A DNA stretch of 64,000 bases from Faecalibacter sp. LW9 (GTDB lineage: Bacteria; Bacteroidota; Bacteroidia; Flavobacteriales; Weeksellaceae). A program made the translations under genes and the position numbers. A model generated the notes under the pieces. The model searched no databases. It saw only the letters and a list, made by a program, of their open reading frames with translations, and was not told where the DNA came from. Shown piece after piece: positions 38,770 to 48,582 of the stretch (position 1 is its first letter; each line of letters begins with the position of its first letter). The DNA is taken from assembly GCF_034661295.1 (NCBI RefSeq), contig NZ_CP141062.1, positions 620,001 through 684,000 on the forward strand. The letters are read 5' to 3'.

Positions 38770-41700
38770 ATGATGAACAACTACTCTTCATCTAAAATTT
38801 CGCGTAAAAAGAATTCGAATGAATTTTTCAATCAATTAAAGCGAAACTTTAGATCAGGTGTAGGTACTTTATTGTTTGCAGCGACCCCTGCAGCGTTTTT
38901 ATACGCACAGACTAATCCTGTACCTCAACAAGTACCTTACACACAAAATTTTGACAACTTAACTGGTGCAAACCCTTCGTATCCTGCGGGATGGGCAGGT
39001 TGGCGATTAGATGGAAACTTAAATACCAATTTCGCTGCTTTACCTGTAGCCGACGCAACGTTTGGTGTGGGGAATAATAATACTACAGCTCCAGGGATTT
39101 ACGACATGGTCGGCAAATTAGGGTTCTTAACAACTGCTGGACAGCGAACTGCTCCAGCATTAGCCATTAAAACCCTAGAAAAGAAAAACATTGTAGTAAA
39201 ATACAAAATCAATGTACAACGTGTAAACAGTAACCGCGGATTAGCTGTAAAACTACAATATCGCGTTGGACAAACAGGTAATTTTACAGATGTCAATGAA
39301 TCATTATTTGAATATTATGGAGCAGGAGAAGGTGCAAATATCGGTACAGGAGTTGCCGCATTAGAAACCCACGAAAGAGAAGTTACCTTACCTGCTGAAG
39401 TTGAATTACAACCAGAAGTACAATTACGTTGGGTAGTTGCCCGCACGGTTAACAATCAAGGAAGTGGAGATAATCACAGTTTCTCAATCGATGATGTGAT
39501 TATTGAAGGAACTACACCTCCTGATTTACCAGTTCCTTTCCCTTACCGTGATCAGTTCAATCATGACACCTGGGTGATAAATAACGGGACAGATCAAATT
39601 AACCGATTTAAAATTGGTACTCCAGCTACTGCTTCAGGAATTACATTCGCAGATAGTAAATTATACATTACAAATGCATTTAATTCAGATACGAGTGGTC
39701 CAACTTACAATGCAGGAATAACTGACACCTATGCTTATAAAGATATTATCATTCCTGAAGGGATTACTACTGCAAAACTTTCATTCAAATGGTTAGCGAA
39801 AGGAGAAAGTACTTATGACTTTGGTCGCTTTTACTTAGTTCCAGCTTCAACAACTCCTCCATCCAATGGGACAGGTATTTCAAGTAATGGAACAACAGCA
39901 GTCCCTAATTCATTTTATAATGCTCGTTTAACACGATCTTCTAATTATTTCTTATTGAATGAACCTAATTTTTCAGGATCAGGAGCATTTGAAAATATTG
40001 CATATGAATACAGAGACAATATGGTAGATCTTTCTGGATTTGCAGGTCAAACCATTCGAGCAGTATTTTATTGGAAAAATGATAGTAGTCTTCAAAATAA
40101 TCCAAGTTTAATCATTGATGATTTTGTATTGGATTATACACCAACATGTCTTAATCCTACCTTTACAGCTACAACAAATATTGAAGGACGTTCGGCACAG
40201 TTGAACTGGGAATCAACAGGAAATAATTTTGATTACTATATTTCGACATCGCCATCTGCACCTACGGAAACTACAACACCAACAGGAAACACCCAATCTA
40301 ATTCAGTTGTGGTTACAGGATTAAATGCAACAACACAATATTATGCTTGGGTACGAACAATATGTGGTCCAAATGATGTTTCAGAATGGTCTTCATCAAC
40401 AACATTTACAACGACAATTTCTTGTCCTGCTCCAACCGAATTAACAAATACTGCGGTAGGAAGCAATTCGGCTGCTATTACGTGGACATCAAGTGCTCAA
40501 GAATTTAAATATTATGTATCTACTACAAATACAGCCCCAACAGCTGAAACAGAAGGTACAACTGTTACTCAGAATAGTGCTACATTAACAGGATTAACAC
40601 CTGGAACAACATACTATTGGTGGGTAAAAGCTGTTTGTGAGACAGACGACGTATCGGCATGGTCTTCTGTACAAACGTTTTCGACATCACAAGCCAATAC
40701 AGCATTCCCTGTAATCGATAATTTTAATTCAACGAGTGATTGGACTAGTTTTGGAAGAAGTACAACAACTGGTACACAAAGTAATCAGATCTCTAAATTT
40801 TATATTAACACACCAACATCAATTACTTTAGGTTCAGGAACAACAGCAGGAACATTAACATTCGGAGATGGTAAATTATTTGTTTCGTATGATGCAGCAA
40901 ATTTATCTCCTTCATACACTAATTATAGTTTAGCTTATGCGTATAAAGATGTGACTTTACCTGCTGATTTAACGATTGCTAATTTATCGTTTAAATGGAT
41001 GTTTAAAGGAGAAGGTGTTGCTGATTATGCTCGTTTCTTAATTATTCCAACGACACAACCTTTAGATAATGGGGTGGCGATTGGAAATTCTACAACGGCA
41101 TTTAATAACATTTATACTTTTAATAACAATCCGTATCAGTCATCAACAGCAAATAAAACATTAATCAGTTATCCATCAGCAGCAAATACAATATTTAATG
41201 GTGCATTTGAATCAAAAGCACATGTTTATGAAGATTTGGCCGTTGATTTATCACAGTATGCTGGACAAACGGTTCGTTTATTATTCTATTTTAGAGCCGA
41301 TCTATCGATTATTAATAATCCATCGTTAATTATCGATGATTTTAAATTTGATTATCCTGCAGCTTGTGCAGCTCCTACTGCTGTAACTTCTACAAATGTA
41401 ACAGCGAAAACTGCGGATGTTTCATGGACTGCATCGGTTTCAGATCCTGCGAATGGATATGAATATTATTATTCAACAAACTCAACAACTCCAGAAGATA
41501 CGGTTGATGCTACTGGTACTTCAACAGGAACTACAACTACTTTATCTGGATTAACTCCCGATGCTACGTATTACGTTTGGGTAAGATCGGTTTGTTCTCC
41601 TACAAGCAAATCAAGTTGGTCTACTACAGTTCATTCATTTACAACTGCAATTGCATGTGAAGCGCCAACTGCGCCAGTAACTTCTGATATTACGACAAAT

Positions 41701-43641
41701 TCAGCAACCTTAGGGTGGACATCTACTGCGGAAAATTTTGAATATATTTTATCAACAACTAATATAGAACCGACATTAGATTCAGAAGGTACTGCTGTAA
41801 CAGAAAATACAGTAACTGTAAATGATTTAACACCTAACACTACTTATTATTGGTTTGTACGAACTAATTGTGGTACTGAAGATGGTCCTTCGCGTTGGAC
41901 AACTGTTAGTACATTTACAACAGCTCAAAATCCTGCTGCATTCCCATATGTGGATAACTTTGATGAAGCACAATGGGTATTTATTAATGGAACTCAAACA
42001 AACAAGTTCTATGTCGGCACACCTGAAACTGCTAATGGAGTGACGTATGCTGATAATAAATTATTTGTATCTGAAAATGGAACTACAAATACTTATGCGA
42101 CGTCAGCATCTTCTGTCTATGCTTATCGTGATATCACTTTACCAACAGATTTAACAAATGCTAAAATATCATTTGATTGGATTTATAAAGGGGAAGGTGG
42201 TACAGGATCGGGAACACCTTATGATTATGGACGTTTTTATATTGTTCCAACATCAGTTTTACCAACAGCTGGTACAAACTTAGGATTCCTTGAAGAAATT
42301 CCTAACGCTATTTATTCGTTAAGAAACAATACTGTTCCTGTAGATCGTAGAAATTATTTATTATACAATCCTTCAGCTTCATACGAAGGGGCATTTGAAG
42401 AGATTGCACATCATTATAATGATCAAGTAATTGATTTATCAGAATTTGCGGGTCAAACGGTTCGTATGGTATTCTTCTTTAGAAATGATTCAGGAATCTA
42501 TCCTCCTTCATTGGCAATTGATAATTTCGTTATTGATTATACACCAAACTGTATTCAACCAACTCAATTAACTGCTTCTAACATCTCAGATTCTGAAGCG
42601 ACTATCTCATGGGTAGGAAACACTGAAGGTTATCAATACCATGTATCCACTACAAATGAAGCACCAACTGCTGATTTTGTGGGAACTGCAAGTTCAACGA
42701 CTACAATTGATTTAGAAAACTTAACAGCAAATACAAGATATTACTGGTGGGTAAAATCAATTTGTGAAGATTCGACATCTACATGGACAGCTGGAGAGCC
42801 ATTTACAACATCTCGATCAACTCAAAGTTTCCCTTTTGAAGATACATTTGAATCAGAAAACTGGACGCTAGTAAATGGTACACAAGCCAATAAGTTCATG
42901 ATCGGAACGCCAATTGAAAGTGCCTTAACATTTACAAACAATGCATTGTTTATATCGAATAACACCACTTCGAATACGTATGATAACACTTCAGCAAGTG
43001 CAACATTCGCGTATGTAGACGTTCAATTACCGAGTGATATCACAACTGCAAATGTTAACTTTAATTGGTATGCTAAAGGTGAAAGTACTTTTGATTTCGG
43101 AAGATTCTTTATCGTCCCTACATCATACTTACCAGTAGCGGGTACGACTATTTATGCGACAGGAACGATTGCTAATCAAATCTTTGGATCGAATAAGTTA
43201 AATTTAGCGACAGGAACAAGTACTTCATTTGAAAATGCTCAATCTACATTTACAAGTACAGCTATTGATGTAAGCGCTTTTGCAGGACAAAAAGTTCGAT
43301 TAGTATTTTATTGGAAAAATGATTCTTCTTTAGGAACTCAACCACCTTTAGCTATTGATAACTTCTACTTTGGACCATCAGAAGACTTATCAACTGGAAA
43401 CCTTGTAAAAGGAGATTTTGTTTATTATCCTAATCCAGTCCAAAATGAATTAAATATTAAAGGTGATCAAATGATTTCATCTGTTGAATTATTTAATTTA
43501 ACAGGACAAGTGATGAACCAAGTAAAAGTAAATGCTAAATCTTATACATTAAACACTTCTAAATTAACAGCAGGTGTGTATATGGTTCGCGTAGCCTTTG
43601 AAAATGGTACTACAAAAACGGTAAAAATTATTAAGAAATAA
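38770..43641 (+). CDS. Giant T9SS-exported protein with fibronectin III and choice-of-anchor J-like domains (paralogue)
   Basis: 1623 aa, same architecture as the preceding gene with one more Fn3 unit. Signal region (1-46, ending LYAQ), N-terminal beta domain, four J-like domains starting near residues 255, 644, 1056 and 1352, and five Fn3 domains with pairs at ~450-630 and ~860-1050. The type A sorting domain (~1550-1623) is almost identical to that of its neighbour, suggesting recent duplication or gene conversion. An alternative ATG lies one codon downstream. Ends at a perfect palindromic terminator. Confidence 0.9.
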   Translation: MMNNYSSSKISRKKNSNEFFNQLKRNFRSGVGTLLFAATPAAFLYAQTNPVPQQVPYTQNFDNLTGANPSYPAGWAGWRLDGNLNTNFAALPVADATFGVGNNNTTAPGIYDMVGKLGFLTTAGQRTAPALAIKTLEKKNIVVKYKINVQRVNSNRGLAVKLQYRVGQTGNFTDVNESLFEYYGAGEGANIGTGVAALETHEREVTLPAEVELQPEVQLRWVVARTVNNQGSGDNHSFSIDDVIIEGTTPPDLPVPFPYRDQFNHDTWVINNGTDQINRFKIGTPATASGITFADSKLYITNAFNSDTSGPTYNAGITDTYAYKDIIIPEGITTAKLSFKWLAKGESTYDFGRFYLVPASTTPPSNGTGISSNGTTAVPNSFYNARLTRSSNYFLLNEPNFSGSGAFENIAYEYRDNMVDLSGFAGQTIRAVFYWKNDSSLQNNPSLIIDDFVLDYTPTCLNPTFTATTNIEGRSAQLNWESTGNNFDYYISTSPSAPTETTTPTGNTQSNSVVVTGLNATTQYYAWVRTICGPNDVSEWSSSTTFTTTISCPAPTELTNTAVGSNSAAITWTSSAQEFKYYVSTTNTAPTAETEGTTVTQNSATLTGLTPGTTYYWWVKAVCETDDVSAWSSVQTFSTSQANTAFPVIDNFNSTSDWTSFGRSTTTGTQSNQISKFYINTPTSITLGSGTTAGTLTFGDGKLFVSYDAANLSPSYTNYSLAYAYKDVTLPADLTIANLSFKWMFKGEGVADYARFLIIPTTQPLDNGVAIGNSTTAFNNIYTFNNNPYQSSTANKTLISYPSAANTIFNGAFESKAHVYEDLAVDLSQYAGQTVRLLFYFRADLSIINNPSLIIDDFKFDYPAACAAPTAVTSTNVTAKTADVSWTASVSDPANGYEYYYSTNSTTPEDTVDATGTSTGTTTTLSGLTPDATYYVWVRSVCSPTSKSSWSTTVHSFTTAIACEAPTAPVTSDITTNSATLGWTSTAENFEYILSTTNIEPTLDSEGTAVTENTVTVNDLTPNTTYYWFVRTNCGTEDGPSRWTTVSTFTTAQNPAAFPYVDNFDEAQWVFINGTQTNKFYVGTPETANGVTYADNKLFVSENGTTNTYATSASSVYAYRDITLPTDLTNAKISFDWIYKGEGGTGSGTPYDYGRFYIVPTSVLPTAGTNLGFLEEIPNAIYSLRNNTVPVDRRNYLLYNPSASYEGAFEEIAHHYNDQVIDLSEFAGQTVRMVFFFRNDSGIYPPSLAIDNFVIDYTPNCIQPTQLTASNISDSEATISWVGNTEGYQYHVSTTNEAPTADFVGTASSTTTIDLENLTANTRYYWWVKSICEDSTSTWTAGEPFTTSRSTQSFPFEDTFESENWTLVNGTQANKFMIGTPIESALTFTNNALFISNNTTSNTYDNTSASATFAYVDVQLPSDITTANVNFNWYAKGESTFDFGRFFIVPTSYLPVAGTTIYATGTIANQIFGSNKLNLATGTSTSFENAQSTFTSTAIDVSAFAGQKVRLVFYWKNDSSLGTQPPLAIDNFYFGPSEDLSTGNLVKGDFVYYPNPVQNELNIKGDQMISSVELFNLTGQVMNQVKVNAKSYTLNTSKLTAGVYMVRVAFENGTTKTVKIIKK

Positions 43642-43657
43642 TCATATTGTATCACAC

Positions 43658-43690
43658 AAAAAAAGCCTCGGAATTCCGAGGCTTTTTTTT
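43658..43690. terminator. Bidirectional terminator, perfect palindrome
   Basis: GCCTCGGAATTCCGAGGC flanked by seven A and eight T. Serves the second adhesin and the convergent leucyl aminopeptidase gene. Confidence 0.94.
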
Positions 43691-43705
43691 GATTACTATA
43701 ATGAA

Positions 43706-45100
43706 TTAAGCATGATATTTTTTAAAAAATTGATTTAAAAGACGGATTCCAACACCTGTCCCCCCTAATCCTTTGTAATTTTCTGGCGTTGTCGTAAAAG
43801 CTGGCTCTGCAATATCCAAATGAACAAATGGATAAGTTGTAAAATGTTCTAAGAATTTACCTGCTGTAATCGTTCCAGCATAACTTCCTCCAATATTTTT
43901 AAGGTCTGCAACTGATGATTTTAATTGTTCTTTATAATCATCCCATAATGGTAATTCTACCAAACGCTCATACACTTCATTTCCTGCAGTTTTTAATTGC
44001 GCATTGATTTCTTCACCTGCATTACTCATCATACAAGACGCTCTTACACCTGCTGCAACTAAAGCAGCTCCTGTTAATGTTGCTGCATTTACAATTAAAG
44101 AAGGTTCATATTCATTGGCATATGCAATTGCATCCGCTAAAATCATTCGACCTTCGGCATCTGTATTTAATACTTCTACAGTTGTACCATCATACATTGT
44201 TACCACATCTCCAGGGGCATATGCATCTCCTCCTGGTCGGTTATCTGTTGCAGGAATTAAGGCAATGATATGTAAGTCTAATTGATTCAATGCAGCTGCA
44301 TAGATTGCCCCTGCCATACAAGCGGCTCCTCCCATATCCGATTTCATTAAATCCATTGAATTGGGAGTCGGTTTTAAACTTAATCCTCCTGTATCATATA
44401 CCACACCTTTCCCTACTAAGACAATTGGTTTTTCATTTCGTGGATGATTGGGTTTATATTCTAAAACTGTAAAAGTTGGTGGAACAACAGAACCTTTATT
44501 TACGGCTAAAAGTCCACCCATTTTTAAGCTTTCGATTTTTTCTTTCTGATATACTTTTACTTCAATTGATGCTTCTTTTGCAATTTCTTCTAGCTCTTTG
44601 GCTAATTGTACTGCTGTTAAGTAAGAATTTGGTTCATTGACCATATCTCTTCCCCAATACACCGCTTTAATAATATTATTCATCTCTATAACTCGAGATT
44701 CAGCAACTTCACCAACAATTGCTACTTGATTTAATGCATATTCTTTTTCATCCGCATCTTTAAAATATTTTAAAAATTGATAATTGGATAATTCAATTCC
44801 TTCCGCTACTGCAATAGCCTGCTCACCATTCCCAACAATGGCTACTTTCTCAGCATCTTTATTTAATTGCTGACGAACATTAAATCCATTTACACGCAAT
44901 GGTTCTATTGCTTGATTTGCATCAATCAATGCAATGGTTTGTTTGCCTAATTTGATGTAATCAAATTTTGAATCACTTGCTTTGAATTCTTCCAATAAAT
45001 TTTGGATCATTTCATTGTTCTCCACCTTAAAATCAGAAGACTTATCGATTAAGAACACTACATTATCTTGTAAAGTATATGTTTGTGATAAAAGTATCAT
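43706..45100 (-). CDS. Leucyl aminopeptidase (M17 family)
   Basis: Cytosolic di-zinc/manganese aminopeptidase of 464 aa that removes N-terminal residues from peptides. Seen: metal-ligand segments VGKGVVYDTGGLSLKP (residue ~228) and DMGGAACMAGAI (~255), and the family signature NTDAEGRMILADAI (~315), giving the catalytic Lys, Asp and Glu set. N-terminal domain (1-160) is divergent, as in other Bacteroidota members. Divergent from an alpha/beta hydrolase. Confidence 0.95.
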   Translation of the reverse strand: MILLSQTYTLQDNVVFLIDKSSDFKVENNEMIQNLLEEFKASDSKFDYIKLGKQTIALIDANQAIEPLRVNGFNVRQQLNKDAEKVAIVGNGEQAIAVAEGIELSNYQFLKYFKDADEKEYALNQVAIVGEVAESRVIEMNNIIKAVYWGRDMVNEPNSYLTAVQLAKELEEIAKEASIEVKVYQKEKIESLKMGGLLAVNKGSVVPPTFTVLEYKPNHPRNEKPIVLVGKGVVYDTGGLSLKPTPNSMDLMKSDMGGAACMAGAIYAAALNQLDLHIIALIPATDNRPGGDAYAPGDVVTMYDGTTVEVLNTDAEGRMILADAIAYANEYEPSLIVNAATLTGAALVAAGVRASCMMSNAGEEINAQLKTAGNEVYERLVELPLWDDYKEQLKSSVADLKNIGGSYAGTITAGKFLEHFTTYPFVHLDIAEPAFTTTPENYKGLGGTGVGIRLLNQFFKKYHA

Positions 45101-45164
45101 GCTTTAAAATTTTAGGTTTCAAAAGTACGAAAACGAAAACTGAATTATTCCACTTTTTTCTTTG

Positions 45165-45172
45165 TATTTTTG
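45165..45172 (+). promoter_or_regulatory. -7 box TATTTTTG of the hydrolase gene
   Basis: TAnnTTTG match 20 bases before the ATG at 45193. It rules out the longer upstream frame. Confidence 0.48.
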
Positions 45173-45192
45173 ATTTCAATCACACAATAATT

Positions 45193-45948
45193 ATGCTCTA
45201 TCACGAAACTATAGGACAAGGAAAAACCATCGTTTTCTTACACGGTTTTATGGAAAATCATAAAATATGGAATCCTTTTATTCCTACTTTATCATCAAAA
45301 TTTCGGGTCATTTTAATTGATCTTTCAGGTCACGGTAAAAGTGAAGTCGTACGAGAGGTAAATACCATCGAAGATATGGCGGATGATGTGATCGAAGTTT
45401 TGAATCATCTTCAAATTAAACATGCAACTTTTGTTGGGCATTCGATGGGAGGTTATGTCAGTTTAGCCATTGCTGATGTTTATCCACAATATGTTGATCA
45501 ACTCGTTCTTGTGAATTCTACAACTTTACCGGATTCTAAAGATAAAAAAGAACAACGCCTTAAAGTGATTCCAACCATTCACCGCAATTACCCGTTATTT
45601 GTCAAGCTGAGTATTCCCATGCTTTTCAGTGAAGATTTAAAACCTCAACTGACAGAAGAAATGAATACCCTAAAAGCCATTGCTTTAGAAACTTCCATCG
45701 AAGGTGTTGAAGCGGCTCTAAAAGGTATAAAAGAACGTCCTGATCGTACATCCATTTTATATGATGCTGATTTTCCGATACTGATTTTTAATGGCGAAAA
45801 AGATACCACGATTGATGTTGAACTATTCGCTACCGTAATTCCTAAAAAAGATAATATTAATATCGTACGATTAAATTGCGGACACGTCGCCTTTATGGAA
45901 CAAAAAGATCAGTTTATCGAAAATTTAACTGAATTTTTAAACGCATAA
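45193..45948 (+). CDS. Alpha/beta fold hydrolase
   Basis: 251-aa hydrolase, substrate unknown. Seen: HGFMENHKIWNPF oxyanion region (residue ~17), DLSGHGKS, nucleophile elbow GHSMGGYVSL (~82), acid in FNGEKDTTID and His in LNCGHVAFMEQ near the C-terminus. The frame is open for 38 codons further upstream, but that region is a low-complexity leader containing the -7 box, so the ATG giving MLYHETIGQGK is used. Similar to the hydrolase after pdxJ but clearly a distinct gene. Confidence 0.88.
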   Translation: MLYHETIGQGKTIVFLHGFMENHKIWNPFIPTLSSKFRVILIDLSGHGKSEVVREVNTIEDMADDVIEVLNHLQIKHATFVGHSMGGYVSLAIADVYPQYVDQLVLVNSTTLPDSKDKKEQRLKVIPTIHRNYPLFVKLSIPMLFSEDLKPQLTEEMNTLKAIALETSIEGVEAALKGIKERPDRTSILYDADFPILIFNGEKDTTIDVELFATVIPKKDNINIVRLNCGHVAFMEQKDQFIENLTEFLNA

Positions 45949-45976
45949 AAAAAGAGCTCTGATGAGCTCTTTTTTC
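45949..45976. terminator. Bidirectional rho-independent terminator
   Basis: Stem AAAAGAGCTC/GAGCTCTTTT with loop TGAT, flanked by A and T runs, between the convergent hydrolase and hflX genes. Confidence 0.93.
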
Positions 45977-45987
45977 TATTATTAAGA

Positions 45988-47214
45988 TTATTCTTCCATT
46001 TCTTCTTCTCCTTCCTCGTCATAATATTGGAACAAGAAGTTATTATAAGGAAAACGCTTGGTATGAATGTTTTTTACTTCTTCATAAATCGTTTTACGTA
46101 ACTCTTCTAAATTATCTTTCTCAGTCGCTGAAATAAATAATGTAGGATGATCCGTTTTCGCCATCCACGTACGCTTCCAATCTTCTAACGAATAGTTTTC
46201 GAATGTTTTCTCTGTTAAATCGTCTTCGTCTTTTTTCACATACGAGAAATTGTCAATCTTATTAAAAACCATTACGGTTGGTTTTTCCTTCGATTCAATT
46301 TCTGTTAAAATTTGATTAACCGAATTAACATGATCTTCGAAACTCGCGTGCGAAATATCCACTACATGAACCAATAAATCCGCTTCACGAACCTCATCTA
46401 AAGTCGATTTAAATGACTCAACCAATTGGGTTGGTAGCTTACGGATAAATCCAACGGTATCCGTTAATAAGAAAGGTAAGTTTCCGATTACTACTTTACG
46501 TACCGTTGTATCTAGCGTCGCGAATAATTTATTCTCTGCAAATACTTCAGATTTCGATAAGACATTCATCAAAGTTGATTTTCCAACATTCGTATATCCT
46601 ACTAAAGCCACACGCACCAATTGACCACGATTCTTACGTTGCGTCGCCATTTGTTTATCGATTCCTTTTAATTTCTCTTTTAATAAAGTGATTCGGTCTC
46701 GAATAATCCGTCTATCCGTTTCGATCTCCGTTTCCCCAGGACCACGCATACCAATTCCCCCTCGTTGACGCTCTAAGTGCGTCCACATACGTGTTAATCG
46801 AGGCAATAAATATTGGTATTGTGCCAACTCGACTTGCGTACGAGCATATGACGTTTGCGCTCTCTGCGCGAAAATATCTAAAATTAATTGTGTACGGTCG
46901 ATGATTTTACGATTCACCACTTTCTCAATATTTTTTAACTGAGAAGGTGTTAATTCATCATCAAAAATTACAGTATCTATATCATATTCTTCGACAAATG
47001 CTGCAATTTCATCTAATTTTCCGCTTCCCACAAAGAATTTTGAATCGGGACGATCCGTTTTTTGTGTAAAACGTTCTCCAACTGTCGCTCCTGCTGTATA
47101 AGCTAAGAACTCCAATTCATCCATATATTCAGTCAGTTTCTCTTCCGATTGTTCACGCGTGATTAATCCGACTAAAATGACCTTTTCGTAATTTGCTTCT
47201 TTCTTTTCTAACAT
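45988..47214 (-). CDS. hflX: GTPase HflX
   Basis: Ribosome-associated GTPase that can split or rescue stalled 70S ribosomes under stress. 408 aa. Seen: N-terminal HflX domain (residues ~15-180, with FVGSGKLDEIA and FDDELTPSQLKNIE), then RGGIGMRGPGETEIETDRR (~150). The G domain has G1 GYTNVGKST, G3 DTVGFIRKLP and G4 NKID. An acidic tail (EEGEEEMEE) closes it. Confidence 0.96.
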   Translation of the reverse strand: MLEKKEANYEKVILVGLITREQSEEKLTEYMDELEFLAYTAGATVGERFTQKTDRPDSKFFVGSGKLDEIAAFVEEYDIDTVIFDDELTPSQLKNIEKVVNRKIIDRTQLILDIFAQRAQTSYARTQVELAQYQYLLPRLTRMWTHLERQRGGIGMRGPGETEIETDRRIIRDRITLLKEKLKGIDKQMATQRKNRGQLVRVALVGYTNVGKSTLMNVLSKSEVFAENKLFATLDTTVRKVVIGNLPFLLTDTVGFIRKLPTQLVESFKSTLDEVREADLLVHVVDISHASFEDHVNSVNQILTEIESKEKPTVMVFNKIDNFSYVKKDEDDLTEKTFENYSLEDWKRTWMAKTDHPTLFISATEKDNLEELRKTIYEEVKNIHTKRFPYNNFLFQYYDEEGEEEMEE

Positions 47215-47332
47215 CTAAAAAAATAGATTTCTAAAATATTTTACAAAGTAAAAGTTTTCTACTTAATTCACCTAATATCACCAATTATTATACCTAAAAA
47301 TAAAAAAACTTTCTTTTATCATTTTTACGCTT

Positions 47333-47340
47333 TAGGTTTG
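47333..47340 (+). promoter_or_regulatory. -7 box TAGGTTTG of the third T9SS cargo gene
   Basis: TAnnTTTG match 19 bases before the ATG at 47360. Confidence 0.48.
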
Positions 47341-47359
47341 TATTTAATAATTATACTAA

Positions 47360-48259
47360 ATGAAAAAAACTTTACTATCGATTTTATCTGTCGCATTATT
47401 TTCAATTGTTGGTAATGCTCAATCTCAAAACACGATAATCTCTTTTGAAGAAAATGAAGGCTATACATTAGGAAATCTGTTGGGTCAAAACGATTGGAGT
47501 GCCTATGGATACATTATCGATGATTATGCGAATGTGATCAATCATAGTGCATCAGTGGGAATTCAAGCGGTAGAAGTAGAATCGAATGAAGATTTCCAAG
47601 GAAATTGGGGTGGATTAATCTATAATTTAACACAATCCAATCAATTCATTGTTTCTGCAGATGTGAAATTATCGGGAGATTATGGTTCAGATTACGATTT
47701 ATTGTCATTGTATTCATTTATGAACGGTGAATACGAGTATATCAGTGGATTCTATTTTGTATACGATGGAGAAACATCCTTTGGAAGCGAATCAAACGCA
47801 ACCTCACCATTCTATTGGGAACCGGATACTTGGTACAATTTAAAATCAGACATCAACTTTACGACTCGGGAAATAAAATTGTACGTGAATAATTCTTTAG
47901 TCAATACCCTTCAAATTCCTACAGGCATCCATTCAATTGACGAAACGAATTTTGAATTTGATAATTATGGAACAGGATTTATTTTAGATAACCTTCAAGT
48001 TTCTGATTTATCCAACTTAGGAGTAGCAGATAATTCTTCATTCAACTTTGCCGTTTTCCCTAATCCAACAACAGACTTTATAAATATAAATACATCTGAG
48101 AAGATTCAAACTGTAGAAATTTTAGATTATATTGGGCAATATATAACAACAAACCAAGGTGCAAAACAAATCAATGTTCAGCATTTAAATAAAGGAATTT
48201 ATTTATTAAAAGTAACTACGGATAAGGGTACGAAAACAGAGAAATTCATTAAAAATTAA
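47360..48259 (+). CDS. T9SS type A sorting domain-containing protein
   Basis: 299-aa secreted protein of unknown function. Signal peptide (residues 1-20, ending GNAQ); a single LamG/jelly-roll-like beta domain (~25-215) with repeated Trp/Tyr/Asn-rich strands such as EPDTWYNLKSDINFTTREI and NNSLVNTLQIPTG; then a type A sorting domain (~227-299: VFPNPTTDFININTSE, ending TKTEKFIKN). It stands alone between hflX and the his operon. Export would depend on SprA. Confidence 0.88.
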   Translation: MKKTLLSILSVALFSIVGNAQSQNTIISFEENEGYTLGNLLGQNDWSAYGYIIDDYANVINHSASVGIQAVEVESNEDFQGNWGGLIYNLTQSNQFIVSADVKLSGDYGSDYDLLSLYSFMNGEYEYISGFYFVYDGETSFGSESNATSPFYWEPDTWYNLKSDINFTTREIKLYVNNSLVNTLQIPTGIHSIDETNFEFDNYGTGFILDNLQVSDLSNLGVADNSSFNFAVFPNPTTDFININTSEKIQTVEILDYIGQYITTNQGAKQINVQHLNKGIYLLKVTTDKGTKTEKFIKN

Positions 48260-48389
48260 TAATTTTCTATCAAAAATAAAAAATACAGGATTAATATCTA
48301 AATCAAAAGCTAAAACATGATTATTTACAAAATTTACAAAATTTATAAAATGATTAATCAAAAATAGCCATGGTTTAAAATATCCTTTC

Positions 48390-48397
48390 TACTTTTG
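48390..48397 (+). promoter_or_regulatory. -7 box TACTTTTG of the his operon
   Basis: TAnnTTTG match 18 bases before the leader-peptide ATG; transcript start predicted near 48403, so the whole attenuator lies in the 5' leader. Confidence 0.6.
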
Positions 48398-48415
48398 TAA
48401 GTACAAATAAAGAAA

Positions 48416-48475
48416 ATGTTTTTAACACAAACTCATCATATCCATCATCATCATTGCTACCATCAGGCGGCCTAA
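48416..48475 (+). CDS. hisL: His operon leader peptide (19 aa, 7 His)
   Basis: Short open frame ATG to TAA reading MFLTQTHHIHHHHCYHQAA. Seven of 19 residues are His, four of them consecutive (48443-48454). It lies between a -7 box and a terminator, upstream of hisG. This is the layout of a ribosome-mediated attenuator: ribosomes stall at the His codons when charged His-tRNA is scarce. Too short for ordinary gene callers. Confidence 0.93.
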   Translation: MFLTQTHHIHHHHCYHQAA

Positions 48476-48524
48476 TATGTTGTATTCTGTGTTGAACTAA
48501 AATATAATATAAAAAACCGTCTGA
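48463..48524 (+). promoter_or_regulatory. Candidate his antiterminator hairpin
   Basis: TCAGGCGG (48463-48470, the end of the leader frame) can pair with CCGTCTGA (48517-48524) through eight pairs including one G-U. The second segment is the 5' arm of the terminator, so the two hairpins exclude each other. A ribosome at the leader stop would cover 48463-48470 and favour termination; one stalled on the His run would leave it free. Confidence 0.7.
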
Positions 48525-48545
48525 GTAAATCAGTCGGTTTTTTTG
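48511..48545 (+). terminator. His operon attenuator terminator
   Basis: Stem ACCG-T-CTGA/TCAG-T-CGGT with a T-T mismatch and loop GTAAA, followed by seven T. Located 35 bases after the leader peptide stop and 57 before hisG. Confidence 0.9.
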
Positions 48546-48582
48546 TTTATTAACTTTTCACTTTCCGCTTATTTACTCAGAC
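48519..48582 (+). repeat. 12-bp perfect inverted repeat around the attenuator
   Basis: GTCTGAGTAAAT (48519-48530) and ATTTACTCAGAC (48571-48582) are exact reverse complements. The left arm coincides with the 5' half of the terminator hairpin, so a third alternative structure can form after read-through, ending 19 bases before hisG. Confidence 0.75.

Noticed and set aside
36000-42700. Antisense open frames across the adhesin genes
   Set aside because: They arise from the repetitive codon use of the Thr/Asn-rich domains and show no protein family features.
45079-45192. Longer hydrolase frame starting at 45079
   Set aside because: It overlaps the divergent aminopeptidase start and contains the TATTTTTG promoter box; the conserved fold starts at 45193.
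48349-48361. TGATTAATCA near the his promoter as a regulator site
   Set aside because: The spacer between half-sites is only two bases, unlike Crp/Fnr boxes, and such words are expected by chance in AT-rich DNA.
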